Under the pieces are notes generated by a model that worked only from the letters and a program-made list of their open reading frames with translations, made no database searches and was not told where the DNA came from. From DASUMP01 sp036277635 (GTDB lineage Bacteria; Actinomycetota; Acidimicrobiia; IMCC26256; PALSA-610), in contig DASUMP010000173.1 in assembly GCA_036277635.1 (NCBI GenBank), positions 1 through 9,013 of the forward strand: 9,013 nt of DNA, read 5' to 3'. The translations under genes were made by a program, and so were the position numbers. Shown here one piece after another: positions 1-4,705 of the stretch (the stretch's first letter is position 1; each line of letters begins with the position of its first letter).

Positions 1-129
1 CACGTTCGGATTCCGATCCGCCAACACCTTCGTGATCGCCGCCGTCAACGTCGTCTTCCCATGGTCGATATGACCAATCGTCCCAATGTTCAAATGCGGC
101 TTCGTCCGCTCGAACTTCTCCTTGGCCAT
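1..129 (-). CDS. tuf: Elongation factor Tu, N-terminal fragment (runs off window)
   Basis: EF-Tu is the GTPase that brings aminoacyl-tRNA to the ribosome. Only the first 43 residues are present; the rest lies beyond base 1. The start MAKEKFERTKPHLNIGTIGH is the near-invariant EF-Tu N-terminus. It is followed by the G1/P-loop GHIDHGKT at residues 19-26, with the nucleotide-binding Lys25 and Thr26. The ATG at 129-127 has a good Shine-Dalgarno, GAGAGG at 142-137, seven bases upstream. The gene follows tRNA-Thr and tRNA-Met on the same strand with a 52-base gap and may be read from their promoter. Codon choice in this piece (GGG, ACG, TTG, CGG, CAT, ATT) differs from the C-ending preference of the neighbouring genes, which is unexpected for a highly expressed gene. 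Identity is certain from the motif; whether tuf is complete or duplicated cannot be seen. Confidence 0.96.
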   Translation of the reverse strand, partial: MAKEKFERTKPHLNIGTIGHIDHGKTTLTAAITKVLADRNPNV

Positions 130-181
130 CGGAAGACCTCTCACACTGCGCGGCCGGCGGGCCGGGGGTTGACTGGGTTCT

Positions 182-258
182 TGGTAGCGGAGGCGGGACT
201 CGAACCCGCGACCCCACGATTATGAGCCGTGTGCTCTCACCAACTGAGCTACTCCGCC
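182..258 (-). tRNA. tRNA-Met (CAT), elongator type
   Basis: A 77-nt cloverleaf reads from 258 down to 182. It has acceptor GGCGGAG/CTCCGCT, D-arm GCTC/GAGC, anticodon stem CACGG/TCGTG with loop CTCATAA (anticodon CAT at 224-222), and T-arm GCGGG/CCCGC around TTCGAGT. Discriminator A is at 185 and the CCA is encoded at 184-182. The initiator hallmarks (three G-C pairs in the anticodon stem and a 1-72 mismatch of C·A type) are absent, so this is not the initiator. The body resembles elongator tRNA-Met more than the lysidine-modified tRNA-Ile(CAT), but that alternative cannot be fully excluded by eye. Pair 1-72 is a G·U wobble. It is probably cotranscribed with tRNA-Thr, 29 bases upstream. Confidence 0.93.
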
Positions 259-262
259 AAGA

Positions 263-282
263 GAGCGGGCCGAAGCCCGCTC
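263..282 (-). other. Hairpin with UUCG tetraloop between tRNA-Thr and tRNA-Met
   Basis: In the transcript of the two tRNAs, an 8-bp perfect stem (GAGCGGGC paired with GCCCGCTC) is closed by a TTCG loop with a C-G closing pair, the extra-stable tetraloop. It fills most of the 29-base spacer between the 3' end of tRNA-Thr and the 5' end of tRNA-Met. There is no T-tract after it, so I read it as a folding or processing element rather than a terminator; this is inference. Confidence 0.6.
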
Positions 283-287
283 CACGG

Positions 288-360
288 AGCCCCCTTACGG
301 ACTCGAACCGTAGACCCCTTCCTTACCATGGAAGTGCTCTGCCGACTGAGCTAAGGGGGC
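288..360 (-). tRNA. tRNA-Thr (GGT)
   Basis: A 73-nt cloverleaf reads from 360 down to 288. It has acceptor GCCCCCT/AGGGGGC, D-arm GCTC/GAGC, anticodon stem CTTCC/GGAAG with loop ATGGTAA (anticodon GGT at 327-325), T-arm TACGG/CCGTA around TTCGAGT, and discriminator T at 288. The next bases read CCG, so CCA is not encoded and must be added by CCA-adding enzyme, unlike the tRNA-Met and tRNA-Tyr genes nearby. A candidate promoter lies directly upstream (370-398). Confidence 0.95.
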
Positions 361-369
361 GAGACGCCC

Positions 370-398
370 AGGATAGCGGAGGGCTGCGGCTACGTTCC
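370..398 (-). promoter_or_regulatory. Candidate promoter of tRNA-Thr/tRNA-Met (tuf)
   Basis: On the minus strand GGAACG (398-393) is followed by a 17-base spacer and TATCCT (375-370). The mature tRNA-Thr 5' end is 10 bases beyond the box. TATCCT fits the actinobacterial TANNNT -10. The -35 is far from TTGACA, but the same layout recurs before tRNA-Tyr, which supports it. It overlaps the possible -10 of the GNAT gene on the other strand. Confidence 0.5.
391..396 (+). promoter_or_regulatory. Possible -10 box for leaderless GNAT transcript
   Basis: TACGTT (TANNNT type) ends eight bases before the GTG at 405, so transcription would begin at or next to the start codon. No convincing -35 is visible. 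Absence of a Shine-Dalgarno before 405 agrees with a leaderless mRNA, but the signal is short and weak. Confidence 0.3.
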
Positions 399-404
399 GG
401 CTCC

Positions 405-896
405 GTGCCGACCGTCCGTCTCGTGCAGCCCGACGACGCCGAGGCGATCCGCGCGATCTACAACGCCGAGGTCGCCACCTCGACCGTCACGTTCGACCTC
501 GTGCCCCGCACGCTCGACGACCAGCTCACGTGGATCCGCGAGCACTCGGGCGGCCACCCGGCGATCGTGGCGGTCGACGACGCCGGCGAGGTGCTCGGGT
601 TCGCGTCGCTGTCGCCGTACCGTCCGCGCCCCGCGTACGCGCCCACCGTCGAAGACTCGGTCTACGTGCGCCGCGACCAGCGCGGCACCGGCGTCGGCCG
701 GCTGCTGCTCTCCGAGCTCGTCGAGCTCGCGCGGCGCCACGGGTTCCATTCCGTGATCGGCCGGATCGTCGGCGGTCACGAAGCGTCGATCAAGCTCCAC
801 GCCGCGTGCGGCTTCGACCAGATCGGGGTGGAGCGTGAGGTCGGCCGCAAGCTCGGCAAGTGGCTCGACGTCGTGCTCATGCAGAAGATGCTCTGA
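405..896 (+). CDS. GNAT N-acetyltransferase, phosphinothricin/MnaT-like
   Basis: This is a 163-residue cytosolic acetyl-CoA-dependent acyltransferase. Family knowledge: the Pat/Bar and MnaT (YncA) group acetylates the amino group of methionine derivatives, including methionine sulfone/sulfoximine, and phosphinothricin. Visible signs are IRAIYNAEV near the N-terminus (15-23), TFDLVPRT (29-36) matching the family's TFE-x-PRT stretch, core strand VEDSVYV (82-88), acetyl-CoA loop QRGTGVG (92-98), and the late motif EASIKLHAACGF (126-137). The frame is open back to 222, but that part runs antisense through tRNA-Thr and tRNA-Met, so GTG 405 is preferred; it gives the usual family length and starts right before the first strand. 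It is a single gene, divergent from tRNA-Thr and pointing toward tRNA-Tyr. The exact substrate cannot be told. Confidence 0.88.
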   Translation: MPTVRLVQPDDAEAIRAIYNAEVATSTVTFDLVPRTLDDQLTWIREHSGGHPAIVAVDDAGEVLGFASLSPYRPRPAYAPTVEDSVYVRRDQRGTGVGRLLLSELVELARRHGFHSVIGRIVGGHEASIKLHAACGFDQIGVEREVGRKLGKWLDVVLMQKML

Positions 897-916
897 CGCG
901 CGGGGTGACGCGGAAA

Positions 917-939
917 CGCCTCCTCGGACGGAGGAGGCG
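917..939. terminator. Hairpin terminator between tRNA-Tyr and GNAT gene
   Basis: A perfect 9-bp stem, CGCCTCCTC (917-925) and GAGGAGGCG (931-939), has a 5-base loop. It lies 21 bases after the GNAT stop codon and 6 bases after the encoded CCA of tRNA-Tyr, so it can end both converging transcripts. On the minus strand it is followed by only TTT, on the plus strand by no T-run, as is common in high-GC actinobacteria. Confidence 0.65.
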
Positions 940-944
940 GAGCG

Positions 945-1030
945 TGGTGGGCCGGGTTGGATTCGAACCAACGTAGCGGTAACGCAACGGGTTTACAGCC
1001 CGTCCCCTTTGGCCACTCGGGTACCGACCC
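945..1030 (-). tRNA. tRNA-Tyr (GTA)
   Basis: This is an 86-nt class II tRNA reading from 1030 down to 945. It has acceptor GGGTCGG/CCGGCCC (with a U·G pair at 4-69), anticodon stem ACGGG/CCCGT with loop CTGTAAA (anticodon GTA at 996-994), and a long variable arm that can form GCG/CGC. The T-arm is GTTGG/CCAAC around TTCGAAT, the discriminator A is at 948, and the CCA is encoded at 947-945. The long variable arm and GTA anticodon are diagnostic. It is divergent from yajQ and followed by a hairpin terminator at 917-939. Confidence 0.96.
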
Positions 1031-1039
1031 GCGGGCCGT

Positions 1040-1068
1040 ACGATAGCAGCCGTCTTCTGACGCCTTCC
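1040..1068 (-). promoter_or_regulatory. Candidate promoter of tRNA-Tyr, overlapping a plus-strand -10
   Basis: Minus strand: GGAAGG (1068-1063), 17-base spacer, TATCGT (1045-1040), then nine bases to the mature tRNA 5' end. Type and spacing match the candidate before tRNA-Thr. The complementary strand reads TACGAT at 1039-1044, itself a TANNNT -10 that could serve yajQ (leader of about 33 bases), so the two -10 boxes would coincide. No good -35 is seen on the plus strand. Confidence 0.48.
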
Positions 1069-1083
1069 GGGGGAGCAACCACC

Positions 1084-1572
1084 GTGCCGAGCTTCGACGT
1101 CGTGTCCGAGGTCGACATGCAAGAGGTGCGCAACGCGGTCGATCAGGCGCACCGCGAGCTCGCGACGCGCTTCGACTTCAAGGGCACCGACAGCACCGTC
1201 GAGCTGAAGGAGCAGGAGATCGAGCTCGAGTCGGCGAGCGAGGAGCGGCTCAAGGCGGTCGCACAGGTGCTCGAGGAGAAGCTGGTGCGCCGCAAGGTGT
1301 CGCTCAAGCTGCTCGAGTACGGCAAGGTCGAGGAAGCCACGAAGGGCCGCGCCCGGCAGAAGGTCGCGCTCACGGTCGGCATCTCCTCCGACAAGGCGCG
1401 CGAGATCGGGAAGTTCCTCAAGGGCTTGAACCTGAAAGGCGTGCAGCACCAGGTCCAGGGCGACCAGCTGCGCGTCACGGGCAAGAAGCGCGATGACCTG
1501 CAGCGCGCGATCCAGGAGATGCGCGAGCACGACTTCGGCGTCCCGCTGCAGTTCACCAACTTCCGCGACTAG
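1084..1572 (+). CDS. yajQ: YajQ family nucleotide-binding protein (UPF0234)
   Basis: A 162-residue protein of the YajQ family, small cytosolic proteins with two ferredoxin-like folds. Family knowledge: members bind nucleotides/RNA, and the Xanthomonas member binds cyclic di-GMP and acts on transcription; the role in actinobacteria is not settled. The signature start PSFDVVSEVDMQEVRNAVDQ (2-21) is clear, as are ATRFDFKGTDST and the C-terminal GVPLQFTNFRD. Length equals the family norm of about 160. The GTG at 1084 is preceded by a purine-rich GGGGGAG (1069-1073 region) with about nine bases spacing. Upstream in-frame codons would cross tRNA-Tyr and are rejected. It is probably monocistronic: the convergent tetR gene overlaps its stop codon by 4 bp, so there is no room for a terminator between them. 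Confidence 0.94.
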   Translation: MPSFDVVSEVDMQEVRNAVDQAHRELATRFDFKGTDSTVELKEQEIELESASEERLKAVAQVLEEKLVRRKVSLKLLEYGKVEEATKGRARQKVALTVGISSDKAREIGKFLKGLNLKGVQHQVQGDQLRVTGKKRDDLQRAIQEMREHDFGVPLQFTNFRD

Positions 1573-2189
1573 CGCCTCTCGCCGCGCGGGAACCTCCCGG
1601 CGCGCAGCTCGCGGATCAGCGTGTCGATCGCCCACGCGACGAGTGGACCGGACTCCGAGCCCGGCACGCCGAACTCCTCGCGCATCCGCAGCCACGTCTG
1701 CGTGGAGTAGAGGCTCCGCAAGAGCGCGGCGACGCGACGCTGCTCGCGCTCGGTGAGGTCGGGGAACGCGTCGGCGACGGCGCGTCGCAGCTCGGCCGAC
1801 CGTTCCCGGCTCGCTCGCGAGTAACGACGAGGGTCGGCGTTGAAGACGGCCTCGGCCGCGGCCTCCACCGCGTGCTCGTCGGCGAGCGCCATGTGACGGG
1901 GCACGAGTCGCACGAGGTCGTCGAGGGACACGACGTGCGTGTCGTCGCCCTCGATGTCGCCCATCCCGCGCTGGATCCGATCGGCCAGCCCTTCGAGCAG
2001 CGCTTGACGGTCGGGGAAGTGGCGATACACCGTGGGCTGCGACACGCCCGCGCGCTCGGCGATCTCGCGGGTCGTGATCTCGTCGGCGCGCCGTTCGGAC
2101 AGCAGCGCGGTGAGCGCCCCGAGGATCAGCTCGCGCGTGCGCTGCACCTGGCTGTCGCGCAGCGGCGACGAGTAGCGACGTTCCGACAT
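1569..2189 (-). CDS. TetR family transcriptional repressor
   Basis: A 206-residue DNA-binding regulator. The N-terminal helix-turn-helix spans about 38-64: ITTREIAERAGVSQPTVYRH followed by FPDRQALL, the TetR hallmark. The rest is a helical effector-binding domain whose ligand cannot be inferred. The start is taken as ATG 2189, just after a TATACT -10 (2204-2199), giving a nearly leaderless mRNA. An in-frame TTG at 2213 would add eight residues but would place the promoter inside the gene. The gene is divergent from the PEP-utiliser-like gene with 53 bp between starts, where a dyad overlaps both promoters. This is the usual layout for a TetR regulating itself and its neighbour. Its stop TAG shares the CTAG at 1569-1572 with the yajQ stop. 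Confidence 0.93.
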   Translation of the reverse strand: MSERRYSSPLRDSQVQRTRELILGALTALLSERRADEITTREIAERAGVSQPTVYRHFPDRQALLEGLADRIQRGMGDIEGDDTHVVSLDDLVRLVPRHMALADEHAVEAAAEAVFNADPRRYSRASRERSAELRRAVADAFPDLTEREQRRVAALLRSLYSTQTWLRMREEFGVPGSESGPLVAWAIDTLIRELRAGRFPRGERR

Positions 2190-2192
2190 GAC

Positions 2193-2236
2193 GAGAGCAG
2201 TATATCTTGACAATAGAACTCTCTCGCCAATAGGGT
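2193..2236. promoter_or_regulatory. Facing promoters and dyad between tetR and PEP-utiliser gene
   Basis: Plus strand: TTGACA (2207-2212, perfect -35 consensus), 18-base spacer, TAGGGT (2231-2236), then six bases to the ATG at 2243, so the mRNA is probably leaderless. Minus strand: TATACT (2204-2199) ends nine bases before the tetR ATG. An interrupted dyad centred on 2208 has arms GAGAG (2193-2197)/CTCTC (2219-2223) and TAT (2201-2203)/ATA (2213-2215), and covers both elements; 8 of 15 positions match. I infer it is the TetR operator. The A/T content here is clearly above the surroundings. Confidence 0.62.
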
Positions 2237-2242
2237 CCGGCC

Positions 2243-3886
2243 ATGACGGATGACGAGATCACGTTCGCCGCCCCCGGGCCCGGGCAGTGGGAGCTCGACG
2301 CGACCCACCGGGGCCGGCGCCCGATCTCGCCGTTCCTGCGCGAGCGCTTCCTCCGCGACGGCAGCGCCGGGTTCACGGCGCTGGCCGAGGGGTACGGGCT
2401 GCCGCTCGCCGAGATCCGCGCGGAGCTCGTGCACGGTTGCCTGTACTTCCGTCCGATCGGGATCGGCGAGGGCGACACGCCGAAGCCGCCGCCGCCGGCA
2501 TGGATCATGAAGCTGCTCGTGCGCGTCCACCCGGAGCTGCGCCGACGGAACAAGGCGGCGGCGCGGGCGTGGTCCGAGCGCCGCTGGCGCCACGAGGTCG
2601 ACCACTGGTTCGACCGCGAGCGCGCCACCGTCGTCGAACGGAACCTCGAGCACCAGCGCGTCGAAGTCGGCGCGCTCGACGACCGTGCGCTGGTCGACCA
2701 CGTCGGCGTGCTGCTCGACCACTTCGGGACGCAGGCGCGCCGCAACATGGAGACGCACGGCGGTGATCTCATCCCCGCCGGCGACTTCCTCGCTCACTGC
2801 CGCCGCTGGGGCATCGCCGACGCCGAGGCCACCGCGCTGCTCCGCGGCAGCTCCCCGGCGAGCGTCGAGACCGCGTCGCTGCTCGCACCGGTCGCGAAGG
2901 CCGTGGCCGACGCGGGATCCGCGCCCGACTCGATCGACGCCGTGCGCGCGCTCGGCGACGACGCGCGCGCCGCCGTCGACGCGTGGGTGGAGCGGCACGC
3001 CTGGCGCCTCGTCACGACCGACGACATCGACAAGCCCACGCTCGCGGAGCGTCCGAACCTCCAGCTCGCCGCGTTGCTCGCCGCGGTCGACGCCCCGGGC
3101 GATCCCACGCCGCCCGACGCCGAACCGACGCGCGCGAAGGTGCCTGTGACCGAACGCGCCACGTTCGACGCGCTGCTCGCCGAGGCTCGCTACGGGATGC
3201 GTCAGCGCGACGACAGCGTCGGCGTCCGCTGGAACTGGTCGGGCGGCTTGCTGCGCCGCGCGCTCCTCGAGGCCGGTCGCCGACTCGTGGCTCGCGGCGC
3301 GCTCGAACGCGCCGAGCACGTGGTCGAGCTCGCGGCCGACGAGCTCGGGCCGCTGCTGCTCGACGGGACCGGGCCCGACGCCGCCGCCGTCGCGGCACGC
3401 GCCGCGTGGCGCGACCGCGTCGAGGCGGCCCGGGCACCCGACACCCTGGGCGACCCGGAGCAGCCGCCGCCGCTCGACGTGTTCCCCGCGCCCCTCGCGC
3501 GCGCGACGGCCGCGCTGCTCGCGGTGCTCGAGGCCGAGGGTCTCAGCGCGACGCCGTCGGGCGACGGCATCTCCGGCACCGGCATCGGCACGACCACGTA
3601 CCGCGGCGTCGCCCGGGTGGCCACGAGCGCCGACGACGCGCTCGACCGGCTCGAGCCGGGCGACGTGCTCGTCGCGCCGTTCACCGGACCGGCGTACAAC
3701 TCGATCCTGCCGATGCTCGGCGCGCTCGTGGTGGACGCGGGCGGCACGATGTGCCACGCGGCGATCGTCGCCCGGGAGTTCGCGCTGCCCGCCGTCGTCG
3801 GCGCGACCGGCGCGACGACCCACATCCCCGACGGCGCGCTCGTCGAGGTCGACCCGGTGGCCGGGCGCGTCGCGGTGGTCGGCTGA
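2243..3886 (+). CDS. PEP-utilising enzyme-like protein with phosphohistidine swivel domain, no ATP-grasp
   Basis: A 547-residue protein. The C-terminal part (about 442-547) is the mobile phosphohistidine domain of PEP synthase/pyruvate phosphate dikinase. It has PGDVLVAPFT (472-481) and GGTMCHAAIVAREFALPAVV (500-519), with His505 as the expected phospho-carrier. The N-terminal WELDATHRGRRPISPF (16-31) resembles the opening of the substrate domain in rifampin phosphotransferase and phenylphosphate synthase; 40-440 is mostly helical. In rifampin phosphotransferase an ATP-grasp domain charges the histidine; none is present here and no partner gene is in the window. By analogy with the two-subunit phenylphosphate synthase it may need a separate ATP-binding subunit, or it may be non-catalytic. 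No Shine-Dalgarno precedes ATG 2243, in line with a leaderless mRNA. It is divergent from tetR and ends before a hairpin at 3900. Domain identity is firm; the reaction is unknown. Confidence 0.86.
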   Translation: MTDDEITFAAPGPGQWELDATHRGRRPISPFLRERFLRDGSAGFTALAEGYGLPLAEIRAELVHGCLYFRPIGIGEGDTPKPPPPAWIMKLLVRVHPELRRRNKAAARAWSERRWRHEVDHWFDRERATVVERNLEHQRVEVGALDDRALVDHVGVLLDHFGTQARRNMETHGGDLIPAGDFLAHCRRWGIADAEATALLRGSSPASVETASLLAPVAKAVADAGSAPDSIDAVRALGDDARAAVDAWVERHAWRLVTTDDIDKPTLAERPNLQLAALLAAVDAPGDPTPPDAEPTRAKVPVTERATFDALLAEARYGMRQRDDSVGVRWNWSGGLLRRALLEAGRRLVARGALERAEHVVELAADELGPLLLDGTGPDAAAVAARAAWRDRVEAARAPDTLGDPEQPPPLDVFPAPLARATAALLAVLEAEGLSATPSGDGISGTGIGTTTYRGVARVATSADDALDRLEPGDVLVAPFTGPAYNSILPMLGALVVDAGGTMCHAAIVAREFALPAVVGATGATTHIPDGALVEVDPVAGRVAVVG

Positions 3887-3899
3887 CGAGCGCGGCTGA

Positions 3900-3923
3900 C
3901 GCCCGCGGCGAGTGCCGCGGGCG
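3900..3923. terminator. Hairpin terminator after PEP-utiliser gene
   Basis: A 10-bp perfect stem (CGCCCGCGGC at 3900-3909, partner 3914-3923) with loop GAGT starts 13 bases after the stop codon at 3886. No T-run follows on either strand. It lies between convergent genes and could act for both. Confidence 0.6.
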
Positions 3924-3943
3924 CCAGCTCCCCACACCGTTGC

Positions 3944-3970
3944 CGACGATCGGATCAGCTCAGATCGTCG
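3944..3970. repeat. Inverted repeat at the 3' end of the two-helix membrane gene
   Basis: CGACGATC (3944-3951) and GATCGTCG (3963-3970) form an 8-bp stem with an 11-base loop. The stop codon of the minus-strand gene (3962-3960) lies in the loop. It may be a second terminator element for that gene; there is no T-run, so the role is inferred. Confidence 0.4.
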
Positions 3971-4529
3971 CGTCCTTCGGCGTGCGCAGTGCGTGCAGGT
4001 AGCCCAACAGCGCGAACAGGAACAGCAGCGCCGCGCCGATGAAGCTGATGGTCATCGCGAACTCGGCTTCCTGACCGAGCTGCCAGAAGCCGTAGGTCGT
4101 GAGCAGCAGACCGCGCAGCGTCTCACCCTTGAACACCGTCTCACGCGTCTCGTTGATCGCTTCGATGTTGTCGGGCGGCGGGTCCTGGCGCTGCAGGTTG
4201 CCGAGCTCGGCGTACGTGAGTCCCCACAGGCTCTCGTCCTCGCCGGTCGCCTTGAGGTGCAAGCCGATGAACTCGTCGGCGTAGACGCGGGCCTTGTCGC
4301 CGTTGTCGACCGCCTCGCCGGCGTACTTCACCAGCCCGGGCTGCTCCTTCTCTTCGTCGGTGAGCGCTTCGGCCGGCTTGAAGTTGATCTTCTGCTGGCT
4401 GAGCTGGTCGCTCACCGTGTTGTTGGCGAAGTCACGCTGGTCCTTCAGGTAGAGACCGAAGACCAGCAGCACGACCGCGAGGATGAGCCCCGCGGTGCTG
4501 ATGAGGACATCGAAGTGCTTGCGTTGCAT
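3960..4529 (-). CDS. Conserved two-helix membrane protein of unknown function
   Basis: A 189-residue protein. One membrane helix lies at about 8-28 (VLISTAGLILAVVLLVFGLY) and a second at about 159-180 (TISFIGAALLFLFALLGYLH). Between them is a soluble, charged domain of about 130 residues that should face outside, with both ends inside. The stretch FKGETLRGLLLTTYGFWQLG (133-152), just before helix two, looks conserved: I recall similar actinobacterial proteins, some carrying the database name LigA (aromatic ring-opening dioxygenase). Nothing here supports that enzyme: it lacks a soluble catalytic domain. ATG 4529 has GGGAG (4540-4536) six bases upstream, so the longer open frame to 4685 is rejected. 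It is divergent from the ECF sigma operon and preceded by an ECF-type promoter (4585-4560), suggesting that it is a target of that sigma factor. Function unknown. Confidence 0.82.
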   Translation of the reverse strand: MQRKHFDVLISTAGLILAVVLLVFGLYLKDQRDFANNTVSDQLSQQKINFKPAEALTDEEKEQPGLVKYAGEAVDNGDKARVYADEFIGLHLKATGEDESLWGLTYAELGNLQRQDPPPDNIEAINETRETVFKGETLRGLLLTTYGFWQLGQEAEFAMTISFIGAALLFLFALLGYLHALRTPKDATI

Positions 4530-4559
4530 GGGGAACTCCCGGTGCCGTCGAACCGCGCG

Positions 4560-4585
4560 TACGTGACGATCCTCACCACGTTCCC
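4560..4585 (-). promoter_or_regulatory. ECF sigma-type promoter of the two-helix membrane gene
   Basis: Minus strand: GGGAAC (4585-4580), exactly 16 bases, CGTA (4563-4560). ECF promoters typically carry AAC in the -35 and CGT in the -10; Bacillus SigW-type promoters use AAC, 16 bases, CGTA. The expected start near 4552 leaves a leader of about 22 bases containing the Shine-Dalgarno at 4540-4536. An ECF sigma gene begins 121 bases away, so a local regulatory link is likely. Confidence 0.58.
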
Positions 4586-4605
4586 GGAGGGGATGCAGGG
4601 CCGAA

Positions 4606-4667
4606 GGACCCGAGCGACCACCCCGCTGGTCGGGGGCTGGCAGGGTCGGATGGAAGACTCGGGTTCC
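4606..4667 (+). other. Nested inverted repeats upstream of the ECF sigma gene
   Basis: GGACCCGAG (4606-4614) can pair with CTCGGGTTCC (4658-4667) with one bulged T. Inside, CGACCA (4615-4620) pairs with TGGTCG (4627-4632). This would fold in an RNA reading toward the sigma gene, or serve as binding sites in DNA. It occupies the part of the 176-base divergent gap where I find no recognisable promoter for the sigma operon. Confidence 0.35.
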
Positions 4668-4705
4668 GGGTCCGGTGTTGCACATCGCTCGTCTGCGGTG
4701 TCGTA

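Noticed and set aside
222..404. N-terminal extension of the GNAT frame with an upstream ATG
   Set aside because: It runs antisense through tRNA-Met and tRNA-Thr and has no GNAT homology; the domain begins right after GTG 405.
1073..1078. TTGCTC as a -35 for tRNA-Tyr
   Set aside because: The distance to the TATCGT box is 27 bases, too long for a normal spacer.
2190..2213. TTG start of tetR at 2213
   Set aside because: It would put the TATACT box and the dyad inside the gene; the added residues are not part of the HTH domain. A weak GAGAG upstream keeps it possible.
877..2772. Very long minus-strand open frame (631 codons)
   Set aside because: It crosses tRNA-Tyr, yajQ and tetR in another frame, with Arg/Ser-rich low-complexity translation typical of shadow frames in high-GC DNA.
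2126..3937. Minus-strand open frame opposite the PEP-utiliser gene (603 codons)
   Set aside because: The plus frame has clear swivel-domain motifs; the minus translation is Arg/Gly/Ala-rich with no domain.
4532..4561. Plus-strand GGAAC followed by CGTC or CGTA as an ECF autoregulatory promoter
   Set aside because: Spacers of 9 and 21 bases do not fit the 16-17 expected.
4530..4685. Longer start for the two-helix membrane protein
   Set aside because: ATG 4529 has a good Shine-Dalgarno and starts just before the first membrane helix; the extension covers the ECF-type promoter and looks non-coding.
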